Notes under the pieces: model-generated | Database searches by the model: none | Told to the model about the DNA's origin: nothing | What the model saw: only the letters and a program-made list of their open reading frames with translations | DNA from: Microcaldota archaeon | GTDB taxonomy: Archaea; Micrarchaeota; Micrarchaeia; Micrarchaeales; CABMGC01 | Reading direction: 5' to 3' | DNA: 45,029 nt | NCBI GenBank assembly: GCA_021804105.1 | Contig: JAJZKP010000006.1 | Span: 1-45,029, forward strand | Made by a program: the position numbers and the translations under genes | Shown here: piece by piece, positions 7,916 through 16,793 of the stretch | Layout of the letters: the number at the start of each line of letters is the position of its first letter | How positions within the stretch are numbered: the first letter of the stretch is position 1

Positions 7916-9940
7916 ATGAACAGTGCTGCAAGGAGACGCTTGTTACTGAGCCTGCTGCTTGCCTTTGCAGGCATGCAGACAGCTGGGCTCTTCTCAGCGT
8001 CATCAGATGGCAGCGTTACAGCCTCGGTAAATGTCACGTGCCCGTTTACAATAACTCCTGCGGCAGCTGGAGCATACGCTTGGGGAGGAAACGTGCTGCT
8101 GAATTATTCTGCGCAGGCAACAGTACCATGTTCCATACCAAGCCCATCTGGATATCTTAGTTTATATTATGCCTCAAATTCCATGTTGGCTTACAAGGAA
8201 CAGATAGGCATTGGCAGTATATCCTACAATTCTCCTCAACAAGGTAATGTATTACTCGATACGGCCCTGGTGCATGCTGGAAACTATATAGCGTTCTTCA
8301 ATCTGACCGCATTCGGAGAGGTAATATCAGCAAACCAGGTGGTAGCGTTAATTGCACCTGCAGCAATAAACCTTACTGGAGCAAAAATAGGAAGTCCAAC
8401 TGTGCAGGGCTCGCCATTCTCGCTCTCTGCAAGATTCCTTAATACAGGCACTCTTGCTTCAGGGAACTTCGTGTTTTATGCTAGAATATCGGGGCCTTCC
8501 ACTAACGCATTGCTTTCCTACGCAGAATCTGCGTTGAGCCCAGGACAGTCTGAGAATGAGACTGTTGCGGTTGCAGGTTATTCGCAGTATGTAGGCACAT
8601 ACAACTTCTCTGCTTATGCAGTTTATGGGAATAACATACGTACGGACACAATAAATGGTACCTATGTTGTCATAGCCCCGCGGCTGCTTCAGAGTGGCGG
8701 ACTGCCACCGACAAACTTGTCCGTTGTTACTGTTGCTGTTCTGCCTACACTAAGTGTACAATATGTGCCGTTATATACAACCATAACCTCAGGGAGCTCT
8801 GCTGTTGCACCTATGGTGCTGCAGAATACAGGCACGTCTGTTGAGAGAGTGCATCTGAGCCTTCCGGATACGTACAAGAACGTTACATACCTTTCTACAA
8901 GCAACCTTACAATACCGTCAGGCCAGAGCTTATCCGCAAGCTTGACCTTCTTATCAACCCAGGGTACTACGCCAGGCACATATGTTATCCCAGTAGGCAT
9001 AACCGCCACGTCGGACGGCAAGACTATAAACTCGACGCAATCGTTTGTATTTTATGTGTACAATAGCACAAACCAGTTTTCTGGGATAATGAACCAGATA
9101 AGCATGCTCGACAACGGCACGATAGCTCAGGGAACAATACAGGCAACGGCATATGAGGGCCTGAAGAACGCTACTTTGGAGACGCTATTACCCCAGAGCA
9201 TTGCGCAGAGCAGGTCGGATATAAGCGCCTATGGCATACCTAACAAGGTATCCGAGGAAAACGGCTATTATGTTATAACGTGGTATGTTGGGAATATATC
9301 TGCAACCGCGGGAGTCTTGGCGTATTATGAGATACAGAACCCCAACCCTGCACTGCTCGGGCTCCCCATACAGAATATGCTTTCCGAGAGCTCTTCCGTG
9401 CAGGCGTCATCTCTTCTCAAGGCCATAGAGTTCACAGTACCAGAATTGTATACGAATTCGACCAACCATTTAAGCGTTGAGGTCATGTATACGGGCACTA
9501 AGCCGCAAGACGTGTATTTCTATCTCACGGGGCCTATTGGTATTCCCATAGTCAACAGTTCTCGTGTGGTGCTTGCAAGACCTAACGAGCTGCTGGACCA
9601 GCAATTCAGTGTACTAACCAACTCCTCGACAGGAACTCTTGTGTTCTATGCATACGTAATAACCAACGGTGCAAACCTGACTTACACGCTGCCAGTAAGA
9701 GTGGTTCCTAAGACCAGCCAGCTAAGTCAGGCAGAACCTGAGAACCCAGAGATACTAAGGTCAGAATATGCTGGTTTGGCCGGATTGCTGATTGCAATGG
9801 CTTTGATGGCCTTTGTAGGAGTTAAGTATCGGAGAGGAAGAAGAATCAAGTATGACAGGAATAGGGCTGCAAGGCTGGTGCTTATGCGTGAAAGGATAAA
9901 GAGAGAGATGGGCCAGGAGGATGGCGCCGGGCAAGAGTAA
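7916..9940 (+). CDS. Large surface glycoprotein-like protein, C-terminal anchor
   Basis: 674 residues from ATG 7916. The start is chosen because it gives a clean signal peptide (MNSAARRRLLLSLLLAFAG) and follows TTTAAATG by about 35 nt; an in-frame ATG at 7829 adds 29 unlikely residues. The ectodomain (about 30-630) is beta-rich with many N-glycosylation sequons (NVT, NYS, NLT, NET, NFS, NGT, NLS), and includes CARDB/NEW3-like stretches such as SGxxxVAPMVLQNTGT. A transmembrane helix (AGLAGLLIAMALMAFVGV) and a short Arg-rich cytoplasmic tail end it. It resembles S-layer or adhesion proteins. Followed after 30 bp by the 1374-residue surface protein, probably one operon. Confidence 0.75.
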   Translation: MNSAARRRLLLSLLLAFAGMQTAGLFSASSDGSVTASVNVTCPFTITPAAAGAYAWGGNVLLNYSAQATVPCSIPSPSGYLSLYYASNSMLAYKEQIGIGSISYNSPQQGNVLLDTALVHAGNYIAFFNLTAFGEVISANQVVALIAPAAINLTGAKIGSPTVQGSPFSLSARFLNTGTLASGNFVFYARISGPSTNALLSYAESALSPGQSENETVAVAGYSQYVGTYNFSAYAVYGNNIRTDTINGTYVVIAPRLLQSGGLPPTNLSVVTVAVLPTLSVQYVPLYTTITSGSSAVAPMVLQNTGTSVERVHLSLPDTYKNVTYLSTSNLTIPSGQSLSASLTFLSTQGTTPGTYVIPVGITATSDGKTINSTQSFVFYVYNSTNQFSGIMNQISMLDNGTIAQGTIQATAYEGLKNATLETLLPQSIAQSRSDISAYGIPNKVSEENGYYVITWYVGNISATAGVLAYYEIQNPNPALLGLPIQNMLSESSSVQASSLLKAIEFTVPELYTNSTNHLSVEVMYTGTKPQDVYFYLTGPIGIPIVNSSRVVLARPNELLDQQFSVLTNSSTGTLVFYAYVITNGANLTYTLPVRVVPKTSQLSQAEPENPEILRSEYAGLAGLLIAMALMAFVGVKYRRGRRIKYDRNRAARLVLMRERIKREMGQEDGAGQE

Positions 9941-9970
9941 TATATCTTTTTATGTTAAGTTGAGTAGATA

Positions 9971-12900
9971 ATGATGCGACCTCTGGTTCTATATTTCGTA
10001 TCTGCTCTCCTTCTGCTACTCTTTTCCTTGTACACATATGATGCTTACCATATCTCAGGCGCTCATACAAACGCATCGCACAGCTGGAGAACTACTACGA
10101 TACTCGATGAGAGCACGCAGATGTACAGCTATGTGGTGAGCGGTGGAGGGATAGGTTTTACAGGAGGCAATAGCACAGTGTCATCTTCTCTGTCTACGAC
10201 TAGCTCTGCTGTTACAACGGTAAGCGGCACCCCCACTACAACTACCGCGCAAACTAAATCAACAACTCCTACTACCTCATTAACAACTACCTCTACGACT
10301 ACAACAACCGTGCCAAATGTAATCACTTCGACCACTCCGGCAACGACCATGCCGCAGAACTCGCTACAAAATTTCACTACTTCATTCTACGGAGCAGGGC
10401 TTCCCCAGAACGCGCTCTGGAGCGTATACTTAGGAGGGGTGCTCAGGTCTTCGACATCGGTTTTCATAAACTTTACCGGCCAGTCCGCTAACACGGTCTA
10501 CAGCGTATTAATTCCAAATGTTACATACCAGAACTCGACTTTTGCCCCGTCTCCCAACTCAGGGAACGTCGTTTCCGGATTCGAGTACAGGATAGCGTTC
10601 AATGCCCTGGCAAAGGCAACATCCGGCACAAATTCCATCATGACTACCGTAGACCAATCGCCGAGTAATAATTTTACTGGTGCGCAGAGCGAGATACTGA
10701 TCACAAACGCCACAAACATGTTGCGGGAGAGGTTGCGCGGCAGAACCCTGGATGGAATAACAGTGAACCTTACCGCAGCAGGATTATATCTGAGTATTAA
10801 CGTCTTAAACAGGACAACGGTGCCATCAGGCTATGCGCCGGTGCCAAGCCCGGTATATAGCTTCATACGCATAAACGGCACGGCTACCAAGGACGGAGTG
10901 GTGAACAACATAGATAATTACATAAGCAACGTTACATACAATTTTTCTGTGCCTATAGATTGGGTGCAACAGCAGCATATCAGCAGCGGTAACATCAGGC
11001 TCTTTAAGTATGTGCAGGGTAACTGGACTGCACTGCCGACAAGTTACGTAGGATCGAACACAACCTCATATTTCTACTCAGCGCTCTCAAGTTCTTTTTC
11101 CGGATATGTAGTTGGATACACAACCGCAAACACAGTTTCTGTCTCAGATACGATTACACTCGCGGCAACAAGCGGCTATACCACATACTTCTTCGGAGTT
11201 GGATATTCTGCAATGAGCGGAGCGGGGCCGTTGCCTTCGTTAATAAGCTGGACTAATGACACAAACATGACACTGGTACTGAACTCAGGGAAGCCAGGTG
11301 ATCGGTATGCAAACTACTCATCGATAGGCCACCAGACCAGCAGTTCAGGGACCTTTACGCTAGGCTCAGGAGCTTCGGCATACGACGGCGCACTCTCCGC
11401 AGTAGGGGCTAATGTCGTATTCACAGGGAACAATGTAAACGGCGTCCTCTTTTTAAAGAATGGGACCGGAAGTCAGAGCCTCACATACAGCGTAACAGCA
11501 GCCAATAGCTTTGTAGTGCTCGTAATGACTGATGGCGGTTCTGTCTTCACGTCGAATCCGACTCCGCCTAGTAGCGGCTGCACTTGGGTTACTTCCCAAG
11601 CAGAGGAGAGCACATTTGCCGAGGCGGAGGTGGCGGTGTGCTCAGCTTCCACGAGCGGTTCGAAGACAATTAGCTTCACCTCATCTAAGACAGCCGATGC
11701 CGCTGGTGCCATAGCCGCATATGTCTTCCCGCCATATTCAATCACGCTTGATGACAGCCCCACAACAGGCAACATACTCACCGGAGGCGTGACCTATAGC
11801 AACGGCGCAAAAGCAAACCTTATCGGAACGAATACGCTGATTGCAAACGCACCATATGGATATACATTTAATTCCTGGTCCACAAGTTCCACTTCCAATA
11901 TAATCATAGCTAATACACTTTCGGACAATACCGCGGTGACTATAGAAGGAAGCGGAACGGTAACCGCAAACTACATAACATATTTTAATGTATCCCTCTC
12001 ATCATGCCCTACGGCAATACTGCTTGATTCAGGCCAGTCGGTATCGTGCACTGCGATAACATCCAACGGTGTTACGCCTTATACGTATAACTGGCTTGTA
12101 AGCGCACTTAATAATCTTCAATACATAGTTGCCAATCAGCTCTATAGCGGCCTTACCTTATCATCGAACACAGTAACGTTCACCACAAACTCGTTGTTTG
12201 TGGATCACTCTCCTGAGCAATTCAACGTGACCGTGACAGATGGAAGTTCTGTGACGATAAATTCCACTTACTCCGGAAATTTTCAGGTTGCGAGCGCACT
12301 CGCACCTTCCTGCAATCTTCCCGGAACCTCTGATTCAGGCCAATGGTATACGCTCACATGTTCGTGGGCAGGCGGATGGGCAAATTACAACGCAATATGG
12401 TACATTGGCGCTCCTGGCAATAGCTGCGCTCAGGACAGTTCCAATGTACTTGCATCTTACAACGGCATAGCGGTCCTATCCCATTCGCTGTTAGTTTCAC
12501 CGACTACATCAAATAGTTATTGTATAAAAGTCTCCGATTCTGCGACAACGCCTGAAACTGCGAACTCCGTATCCGGCAATATTGTGGTCGATAGTGCGCT
12601 CTCTGTCACGGCGAGCCCGGCAACTAACACAGTAACGCAGGGTGCAAACGCAGTGATATCAGGCAGCGTATCCGGAGGCACCGCAAGTTACTTTTATCAA
12701 TGGCTTGCAGAAGCACCGCTAGGTTCCATGACAGCGTGCACTAACAATTGGCAGGGGGGGACCTGCGCTGGAAATGTACTGACATATACGCAGAATACGG
12801 TCTTGTCTTCTGACATAGATGCGCTGGTTAATATAACAGTTAATAGCGGTGTCACACTCACGACAAACGGATACGCGATATGGATAAGCGGAAATTTAAT

Positions 12901-14095
12901 CAACAATGGCAATGTGATGGCAGGCAATACAATCCCGAATAGAGGTTCGTCATCGCTTAACGTGAACCAACCATTATCATTTGCAGGATCAGGCGCTGGA
13001 GGAGGAGGCGGGGGTATAGGATACAATGGTAATATCGGAAATAGCACATTGGCAGATGGCGGTGGCGGTGGATTTGAAAGTGGAAACGGCGGAAATGGAG
13101 GGACACCGGCTGCACCGAGTATCACCAATGCAAATATAGTAAACTGGGAGGGGAGCAACGATTTCGTGAACTACTTTCTTAGCGGTACAGGAGGAAATGG
13201 AGGCGTTAGTGGACTTTGTCCCGGGGGAAATTGCTATAATAGGGGCGGCAATCCCTCATATGGACTGTATATACAGGCTTCTGATATAGTCAATAGTGGT
13301 AATATAATTGCTACGGGTTTTAGTGGCAGCAACCCGAACAGTAACCCAACAGGCGGTGGTGGGGGCTCAGGAGGCGGATTTGTCCTTCTGTCGTATAACG
13401 GAGTGTGCACCGGATGCGCTGCAAACACAATAGTTACTGGTGGCAGTGGAGGCACAGGTTACTTTGGGGGTGGAAACGGTGGCACAGGTGGCAACGGAAA
13501 TGTTGTAACATATAACTACGGAAACTCACCCCCATTGGTGCCTGGCCTTAGTGCGGCGGAGGGCAATGCTCTTTGTGGAAATACTGCTAACACTATAAAC
13601 TGCAATTTTGCAACTAACAGCCTCACCGCCACAGGCAACTATATCTTCATGCTTCGGGTCACCGATTCGGCGACATTTCCGGTTACAGTGGACTCGGGCC
13701 TTGCGAATGTGATCGTGCAGTCACCATCAAATAACTGCCAGATAAGCCTTTCCCCCGGAGCAATCTCATTCGGTTCCCTGAACCCGACAGCAAGCACAGC
13801 AACGCAGGATACAATAACAGATAAAAACAACGGTAACATAGCGGCAAATATCCTGATATACGGAACGAACTGGATTGGTACTGGCTCGAACGCCTTCGGC
13901 GTTAGCAATACAGTATGGTCAGGCACGCTGAATCTACCTTTTGCGAGTGCAAATGCACTAACTTCGAGCGCAATACTAACTCTGTTGACGGTTGGCAGTA
14001 GTAGCAGTGCAAACATCTTTATAGGTGCAGAAGTGCCTGGCGGCGCGGCAGGGGGAATATACACACAGAATATAATAATAGAGAATAGCTGCTAG
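9971..14095 (+). CDS. Giant secreted surface protein (PGF-pre-PGF-like, Gly-rich, ENSC module)
   Basis: 1374 residues. Order: signal segment (about 4-20); Ser/Thr-rich stalk with sequence like TTTTTT repeats (about 65-135), probably O-glycosylated; a domain at about 220-385 that resembles the PGF-pre-PGF domain of archaeal surface proteins (NFSVPIDWVQ, IRLFKYVQGNW, LPTSYV, YFYSALSSSFSGYVVG); several Ig/PKD-like segments (about 390-960); a glycine-rich part with GGGGG and GGNGG runs (about 1010-1180); and a final Cys-bracketed module, residues 1256-1374, that ends ENSC as in the divergent 339-residue protein. No C-terminal membrane helix is visible, so anchoring would rely on the N-terminus or on partners. 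Probably an adhesin or outer-layer component. Confidence 0.75.
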   Translation: MMRPLVLYFVSALLLLLFSLYTYDAYHISGAHTNASHSWRTTTILDESTQMYSYVVSGGGIGFTGGNSTVSSSLSTTSSAVTTVSGTPTTTTAQTKSTTPTTSLTTTSTTTTTVPNVITSTTPATTMPQNSLQNFTTSFYGAGLPQNALWSVYLGGVLRSSTSVFINFTGQSANTVYSVLIPNVTYQNSTFAPSPNSGNVVSGFEYRIAFNALAKATSGTNSIMTTVDQSPSNNFTGAQSEILITNATNMLRERLRGRTLDGITVNLTAAGLYLSINVLNRTTVPSGYAPVPSPVYSFIRINGTATKDGVVNNIDNYISNVTYNFSVPIDWVQQQHISSGNIRLFKYVQGNWTALPTSYVGSNTTSYFYSALSSSFSGYVVGYTTANTVSVSDTITLAATSGYTTYFFGVGYSAMSGAGPLPSLISWTNDTNMTLVLNSGKPGDRYANYSSIGHQTSSSGTFTLGSGASAYDGALSAVGANVVFTGNNVNGVLFLKNGTGSQSLTYSVTAANSFVVLVMTDGGSVFTSNPTPPSSGCTWVTSQAEESTFAEAEVAVCSASTSGSKTISFTSSKTADAAGAIAAYVFPPYSITLDDSPTTGNILTGGVTYSNGAKANLIGTNTLIANAPYGYTFNSWSTSSTSNIIIANTLSDNTAVTIEGSGTVTANYITYFNVSLSSCPTAILLDSGQSVSCTAITSNGVTPYTYNWLVSALNNLQYIVANQLYSGLTLSSNTVTFTTNSLFVDHSPEQFNVTVTDGSSVTINSTYSGNFQVASALAPSCNLPGTSDSGQWYTLTCSWAGGWANYNAIWYIGAPGNSCAQDSSNVLASYNGIAVLSHSLLVSPTTSNSYCIKVSDSATTPETANSVSGNIVVDSALSVTASPATNTVTQGANAVISGSVSGGTASYFYQWLAEAPLGSMTACTNNWQGGTCAGNVLTYTQNTVLSSDIDALVNITVNSGVTLTTNGYAIWISGNLINNGNVMAGNTIPNRGSSSLNVNQPLSFAGSGAGGGGGGIGYNGNIGNSTLADGGGGGFESGNGGNGGTPAAPSITNANIVNWEGSNDFVNYFLSGTGGNGGVSGLCPGGNCYNRGGNPSYGLYIQASDIVNSGNIIATGFSGSNPNSNPTGGGGGSGGGFVLLSYNGVCTGCAANTIVTGGSGGTGYFGGGNGGTGGNGNVVTYNYGNSPPLVPGLSAAEGNALCGNTANTINCNFATNSLTATGNYIFMLRVTDSATFPVTVDSGLANVIVQSPSNNCQISLSPGAISFGSLNPTASTATQDTITDKNNGNIAANILIYGTNWIGTGSNAFGVSNTVWSGTLNLPFASANALTSSAILTLLTVGSSSSANIFIGAEVPGGAAGGIYTQNIIIENSC

Positions 14096-14144
14096 TAGAA
14101 AGGAATAAAGATGACTATGCTCTAATGAGTTATACCACTTCCAT

Positions 14145-14286
14145 GGGGTTGTGGCGTAATCTGGCAGCGCGGCAGGCTCCAGATGTTTAAGAAATCTATG
14201 AGCAGAAATGCGATGATGAAGATTTGGAGCGATGATTTGTGATCAGGCGTTACCTGCATGTCGGGGTTCAAATCCCCGCAACCCCA
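14145..14286 (+). tRNA. tRNA-Trp(CCA) with a 69-nt intron
   Basis: Exons give a 73-nt cloverleaf: acceptor GGGGTTG (14145-14151)/CAACCCC (14279-14285), discriminator A 14286, anticodon stem GCAGG/CCTGC, anticodon CCA at 14179-14181, T-arm CGGGG-TTCAAAT-CCCCG. The intron, 14183-14251, sits at the canonical 37/38 position. The splice site folds as a bulge-helix-bulge with one U-C mismatch in the central helix (CTCC against GGCG). The intron holds a box C ATGATGA (14213-14219) followed by an element, TTTGGAGC, complementary to the anticodon loop GCTCCAGA, as in the intron-encoded C/D guides of other archaeal pre-tRNA-Trp. CCA end not encoded. Confidence 0.92.
14213..14236 (+). ncRNA. Degenerate C/D guide inside the tRNA-Trp intron
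   Basis: Box C ATGATGA (14213-14219) is followed by guide AGATTTGGAGCG and an imperfect D-type box ATGA. Counting five bases up from that box reaches the G that pairs with C34 of the anticodon, the base known to be 2'-O-methylated in archaeal tRNA-Trp. No good terminal box D is visible, and residue 39 of this tRNA is C rather than the second classical target U39. The element may be a half-degraded guide. Confidence 0.5.
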
Positions 14287-14384
14287 GACACTTCATAATA
14301 TGCACGCACATAAGTAGTGTCATCAAGAAGATATGTAGGTTTTAGGGAAGATAGTCGCAATATTTAAGATATAATGCTGCGATA

Positions 14385-14404
14385 TGTTTTACGTTGTTTT
14401 ACGT
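14385..14404 (+). repeat. Tandem 10-bp repeat at the presumed transcript start of the MinD-like gene
   Basis: TGTTTTACGT occurs twice in perfect tandem, between a TATA-like ATATTTAAGATAT (14360-14372) and the ATG at 14421, spanning the expected start of transcription. One helical turn of spacing suits a protein operator. No regulator can be named. Confidence 0.45.
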
Positions 14405-14420
14405 GCGGAAAACATATGTA

Positions 14421-15182
14421 ATGAGGGTATGCTCCACGAAAGGAGGGGTAGGTAAGACTACAGTGGCAATAAACCTTGCTACTTCCCTGCAGCTACGTGG
14501 ATACAATGTGCTTATTGTAGATGCAGATAGTATAAATCCGTGCGTGGGACTTTATATGGGCCTGCAGGATGTCAATGTAGGCACTTTTGAAGTGATGCGT
14601 GGCAAGATAGATGCAAGAAGAGCGATAATTCCGCATCCTGTGACGGGTTTGCATATACTCCCAGGGAGGACAGGTTCTGAAGACGCCAAGTATACAAAAG
14701 CGCAGGTCTCACAATTCTTTAAGACAATAGTAGCATTAGGTTATGATTTCATTATAATAGACACGCAGCCAGGCATAATGTTTCCAGATAACCTCGATGC
14801 TTATGATGAGGGTCTCATTGTGACCTTGCCTTTTGAGGCAAGTTGCCTGAGTGCGCTCAAGATGTCGCAGCTATATTCGAAGAAGAACCTGAAGACAAAC
14901 GTGGTTGCTAACAGGATAAGGGGAAAGAGATACGAATTGAGCCTGAGGGAGATAGAAGAACTCACGGAGAACCATGTAATAGCGTCTCTGCCTGAAGACG
15001 AGAAAGTTGATGTCAGTATTGCAGAGCATATACCGATATATCTGTATGACAAGAAGGTACGGTTCAACAAGGCGATTACGAATCTTGCAGATGTTTATAC
15101 GTCAAGAGTAGCACTTGATAGGGAAGCGCCAACACATAAGGATAGGGGCTTTTTCTCGTGGTTCCGCAGAGATAGAGGATAA
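14421..15182 (+). CDS. MinD/ParA-family ATPase
   Basis: A 253-residue deviant Walker A ATPase (KGGVGKTT at residues 7-14) of the SIMIBI class that position or segregate cellular objects on membranes or DNA. Also visible are the switch region VLIVDADSINPCVG, Walker B-like FIIIDTQPG, and a C-terminal part with SIAEHIPIYLYDKKVRFNKAI, usual in archaeal MinD-like proteins. The end, FFSWFRRDRG, is amphipathic and basic and could touch the membrane. ATG 14421 is favoured over a TTG 27 nt upstream because of promoter distance. No MinC, MinE or ParB partner is adjacent; role in positioning is inferred. Confidence 0.85.
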   Translation: MRVCSTKGGVGKTTVAINLATSLQLRGYNVLIVDADSINPCVGLYMGLQDVNVGTFEVMRGKIDARRAIIPHPVTGLHILPGRTGSEDAKYTKAQVSQFFKTIVALGYDFIIIDTQPGIMFPDNLDAYDEGLIVTLPFEASCLSALKMSQLYSKKNLKTNVVANRIRGKRYELSLREIEELTENHVIASLPEDEKVDVSIAEHIPIYLYDKKVRFNKAITNLADVYTSRVALDREAPTHKDRGFFSWFRRDRG

Positions 15183-15362
15183 GCAGGTTATGTTCATTGG
15201 CAGACATATGTAACTGCGGCATTAAGTTAAATTAAGTGACTGCCCACTCTGCAGGATTGACACGCATAACATCCAGACCTGCATATTCACATAGGACTGC
15301 AAGGTTATGGCATTACTTTATATCTTTGTGCGGTGGTTTATAGTTTAACGCGCATATATTGA
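15183..15362. other. Intergenic region before the MFS gene
   Basis: No gene, tRNA or strong hairpin seen. It holds a TATA-like GTTTATAGTTTA at 15336-15347 that would start a transcript near 15365-15372, directly at the upstream limit of the open frame of the transporter (stop TGA at 15360). Confidence 0.5.
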
Positions 15363-15503
15363 GCGTGGCCAGAGCGGATCAGCCATGCTGTCGGTGATTT
15401 TATCAGGGCAGAGTATACGGCAGAGCAAATAAATGGTTCTTTCAAGTATCTGCTTGCTTCAAGAGGGTTCAGGAGCATTGCTATCTCTTTCACTACATCA
15501 GCA

Positions 15504-16715
15504 TTGCCGCTTTACCTAGTATTTGTACTGAAGCAGGGGCTTATAGGCGTTGGAGCCGCATATTTCGCCATAATACTTTTTGTGGCCCTTACGTCATTTT
15601 TCTTCGGGATCATGAGTGATAGAATAGGATATGTAAGGACCATGATTATATCAGAGATACTTCCATTCGCAGGCCTTGCCGGGCTAACAATCTCTACTTT
15701 TCTGACAAGCAATGCCACCCTGGCCCTTACCGTGGCGATAATATCTGCCATGCTTGCAGGGATAAGCACGGTTGGAGGGATGAGGGGAGCATTCTCCTCC
15801 GGACAACAGGCGCTTATTGCAAATAATTGGAAGGAACCGAAGGACAGGGCAAACAGGTTCGGAAAGATAATTACGATAGCCTCGATAGCTTCCATAATAG
15901 GGAGCCTTCTCCTTGCATTCCAGGGAATACTAACAGGGGCTCTGCAGGGCCATGCAGTCACCGAATTGCTTGCCAGCACACTCTCCTTCAGGTATATGTT
16001 TGCGATCGGTGCAGTGCTGTTGTTCCTGTCCGTCTTGAGCTTATCCATGGTCAAGGAGATTGCCAAGGCGGAGAAGAAACGCCATATTTTCATAAAGAAA
16101 GAATCATCGCCGCACATGTACAAGGTTATGGCTGCACAGATTTTCGCAGGTATTGGGTTGGGACTCGCCCTGCCAATACTTCCGGCAATAATAGCAAAGG
16201 CATACGCACTTGATTCTGCAACAGCATCACAACTCATAGGATACGTATTCGGAATCGGATACATGCTGATAGCATTGGCATCATCCTATATGTCAAGGCT
16301 TGTATACAGGAGAGAGGTGCCTTCGCTGAAGATCGCGTCCTCAGCAAGGATAATGCAGGGAATCATAATGGCACTGATAGCAGTAGTAATATCCCTTGGT
16401 CCCGGCATACCGTATGGCGCCGGATTCGGCATGGCTATGTTCGGCCTGCTCTATTCAGCTTACGCGCTTTTAATAGGCATAGGAGTTCCGCTAAGGTCTA
16501 TGATAAACATAGGCAGTATACACCAACAGGATTATGGGAGTGCAAGCGCGGCCATGGGAATTGCCATACAGATACCACAGACCAGCGTGAGTCTGTCTGG
16601 GTTTCTATCCGAGGCAATATCATCATTCATTGCCCTGCCGCTGGCTCTGGGTGGCCTTTTCATCTCGATAAGCGGATTTGTGTACTGGAAGCTGCTGAAC
16701 AAGGAAGGCAAATAA
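15504..16715 (+). CDS. MFS transporter (start codon unresolved)
   Basis: Major-facilitator-type transporter with about 12 predicted helices in 403 residues from the first canonical start (TTG 15504). The loop FGIMSDRIGYVRTM between the early helices is the family signature (G-x-x-x-D-R-x-G-R-like). The true N-terminus is upstream: the frame is open from 15363 and encodes FKYLLASRGFRSIAISFTTSALPLYL, a normal first MFS helix, but contains no ATG, GTG or TTG before 15504. Either a near-cognate start is used or the sequence holds a frameshift; ATG codons at 15385 and 15433 are in another frame. Same strand as the deacetylase/ligase pair that follows, so it could move their product or precursor, but this is only positional. 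Confidence 0.8.
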   Translation: MPLYLVFVLKQGLIGVGAAYFAIILFVALTSFFFGIMSDRIGYVRTMIISEILPFAGLAGLTISTFLTSNATLALTVAIISAMLAGISTVGGMRGAFSSGQQALIANNWKEPKDRANRFGKIITIASIASIIGSLLLAFQGILTGALQGHAVTELLASTLSFRYMFAIGAVLLFLSVLSLSMVKEIAKAEKKRHIFIKKESSPHMYKVMAAQIFAGIGLGLALPILPAIIAKAYALDSATASQLIGYVFGIGYMLIALASSYMSRLVYRREVPSLKIASSARIMQGIIMALIAVVISLGPGIPYGAGFGMAMFGLLYSAYALLIGIGVPLRSMINIGSIHQQDYGSASAAMGIAIQIPQTSVSLSGFLSEAISSFIALPLALGGLFISISGFVYWKLLNKEGK

Positions 16716-16793
16716 CTTGCATGTTGCATCCCAGTGCACATAATTGGTTGAATGTTTTTTATAATGCTTCATTCCAAGTATCCTTGTGATTTT

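Noticed and set aside
10129-13455. Long antisense frames opposite the giant surface gene rich in Val or Pro
   Set aside because: They mirror the Thr-, Ser- and Gly-rich coding repeats of the sense strand and show no domain of their own.
15385-15432. ATG at 15385 as start of the MFS gene
   Set aside because: Out of frame; it gives only 15 codons before a stop. Mentioned as a possible frameshift only.
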